Below are positions 62,517 through 64,000 of a stretch of DNA of 64,000 bases, one piece after another; position 1 is the first letter of the stretch; every line of letters begins with the position of its first letter. The notes under the pieces were generated by a model, which did not search any database, was not told the DNA's origin, and was given only the letters and a program-made list of their open reading frames with translations. The position numbers and the translations under genes are program-made. The stretch spans positions 886,001 through 950,000 of the forward strand of contig JAKOGI010000139.1 of assembly GCA_029747015.1 (NCBI GenBank), read 5' to 3'. This DNA comes from Carnegiea gigantea. Its lineage: Eukaryota; Streptophyta; Magnoliopsida; Caryophyllales; Cactaceae.

Positions 62517-63789
62517 GGGGGTGTTTGATAACAACAGCTGTTTAGGGAAAAATAGCTCTTTGGGAGGATTTTAGCTGTTTTGACCAAGTCAAACAGCTAA
62601 AGATGTTTAGTAAAGGGGGTGTTTGGTTGTTAGCTTTTTTCAATGGCTTTTTAATAGAAAATGGATTTTTGGGGCTTTTTGGCTGTTTTGATCTAGTTAA
62701 ACAAGTCAAATTATTGTTCGATAAACAACTTTTTGTAATATTTGTTTTACCTCAAAAAGCCAATTTGTAAAAAGCTAACTTGAGTAGCTTTTTGTAAACA
62801 GCTTTTTGTTTACACGATAAAAATGTCCAAAATTTTATTAAAATTACAAGTTAGCCATTAGTTCTATTGAAGAGTTCTATTTCTTTTTCTTTTATAGTTG
62901 AATGTAATGCCAATGTTTGGTACTTACGCTTTAGATTATTTGGCCAGTCTCTCCCTCTTCTCGCTTGTTTGATAGTGACGTATGTTTTATTTGAATTGAA
63001 TCTAATGAAGATCAAATCATGTGATATTCATATAAATTTTAATTTGTAAAAAACAAAAAAAAAAGATACTTGAATAGATTAAAATAAATAACAAATCATA
63101 TAAAATTCAACTCGTAACAAAAAAAAATCCTCAAATGAATAACAAAAAAGGTTGCAAGGCCTAGGCATAGTAGTGATAACGTATAAATTGAACAGAAAAT
63201 AAGATTAATAGTGAATAGAAAATAAGGTTTCAAGGATTAAATTAATTTTAGATATGGCAAAAATTTAATTCATTTTGAAAAGAAAATAAAATGGCCAATA
63301 AATAGAAAATTATGTTCAACTAAAAAGTAATATATAGAAAGGGCATAAATGAAATTTGAACAAATAATCTTCTCAGAAACAGCTAATTTTATTAAACATT
63401 TTTTCTAGAAACAGCTAATATAAATAGCCAATTCAAATAGCTAACAACAAACAGCTAATAGAAACAGCTAACAGCTGATTGTCAAACAGGGCCAAAGAGC
63501 TGTTTGCAATAGCTGTTTGGCTCCAAAAAACTCTTTTTGAAAAAACTATTCCCATTAGCTTTTTGAGAAGAGCTTTTTATGGAAATGACATAATTATCCA
63601 TAAGTTTGAAAAAATTACATGCATCTCATTAAAAACTAATTCACAAATAAGGGCATAAATGAAATTTTTACCGACATATTTTTTAGAAACAGCTAATTTT
63701 TACCAAACACTTTTTCTAAAACAGCTAATTCAAACATCTAATACAAACAGCTAATTCAAACAGCTAACAGCTGTTTACCAAATGGCGCC
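62517..63789. mobile_element. MITE, outer copy (family of 35571-36428)
   Basis: Begins GGGGGTGTTTGATAACA and ends GTTTACCAAATGGCGCC, flanked by TAA (62514-62516 and 63790-63792). Its interior is split by a second element of the same family. The AAACAGCTAA-type words are shared with the copy at 35571. Confidence 0.65.
62615..63493. mobile_element. MITE, inner copy nested in the outer one
   Basis: Begins GGGGGTGTTTGGTTG and ends GATTGTCAAACAGGGCC, flanked by AAA (62612-62614 and 63494-63496). About 880 bases, close to the 858 bases of the copy at 35571. Confidence 0.65.
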
Positions 63790-63792
63790 TAA

Positions 63793-64000
63793 GAATTACT
63801 CGAGTAAATGTTTTAATAACACAACACTACATTCTAAAATTCCTGTCGAAATTATATTACTTTAACACCAACTTAACGTGACATTAAGTGAGAAAATCTC
63901 GACACCAAAATTGGAAGAATTTTAAAAATAAATAATTAAAGAGTAAATTGATCAAATAGAATAATTAACTATAGCACCACTCTTTTTCTTTTTTCTTTTT
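63793..64000. other. AT-rich right edge
   Basis: No feature beyond the inverted tract noted for 61679-62513. Confidence 0.5.

Overview
The window is nuclear DNA of a flowering plant, most likely a eudicot. It is AT-rich, its genes have GT/AG introns, and its proteins are close to their Arabidopsis counterparts. The repeats are plant-type: Ty1/copia, CACTA, Harbinger-like MITEs, an Au-type SINE and a LINE fragment. I found no rRNA, tRNA or CRISPR feature. Species cannot be told from the sequence.

Three conserved host genes fill the left half, all on the minus strand. (1) Positions 66-3578: six exons of an alpha/beta-hydrolase of the plant CGI-58 / soluble LPA-acyltransferase type; its 3' part lies beyond the left edge. 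(2) Positions 7208-14069: complete V-ATPase proteolipid subunit c (165 aa, 3 exons) with a 6.26 kb second intron. (3) Positions 19299-32440: complete LDL3-type histone demethylase (SWIRM plus amine oxidase, 1905 aa, 8 exons); its last 21 codons lie behind a 5.4 kb intron. These are housekeeping or chromatin genes with no evident shared pathway.

The long introns of genes 2 and 3 each hold one copy of the same non-autonomous LTR retrotransposon (7657-10657 and 20645-23312), both antisense to the host gene. In place of gag-pol the family carries a reading frame that starts with an RRM resembling that of polypyrimidine-tract-binding proteins. I consider this the most novel object in the window.

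The right half (33-64 kb) is mainly transposon-derived: a full-length Ty1/copia element (38188-43402) decayed only by in-frame stops; a small Harbinger-ORF1-like gene (44634-45122) whose putative leader intron holds SINE and LINE remnants; a Harbinger-like MITE (46545-46927); a possible solo LTR (51432-52076); a 308 bp element with a perfect 5 bp target duplication (53091-53398); a near-perfect foldback (54124-54240); two RNase H-like sequences; a CACTA transposon (55923-61678) with degenerate TNP2 and TNPA genes; and a MITE nested in another of its family (62517-63789). The region 46.9-51.4 kb has no gene I can recognise.
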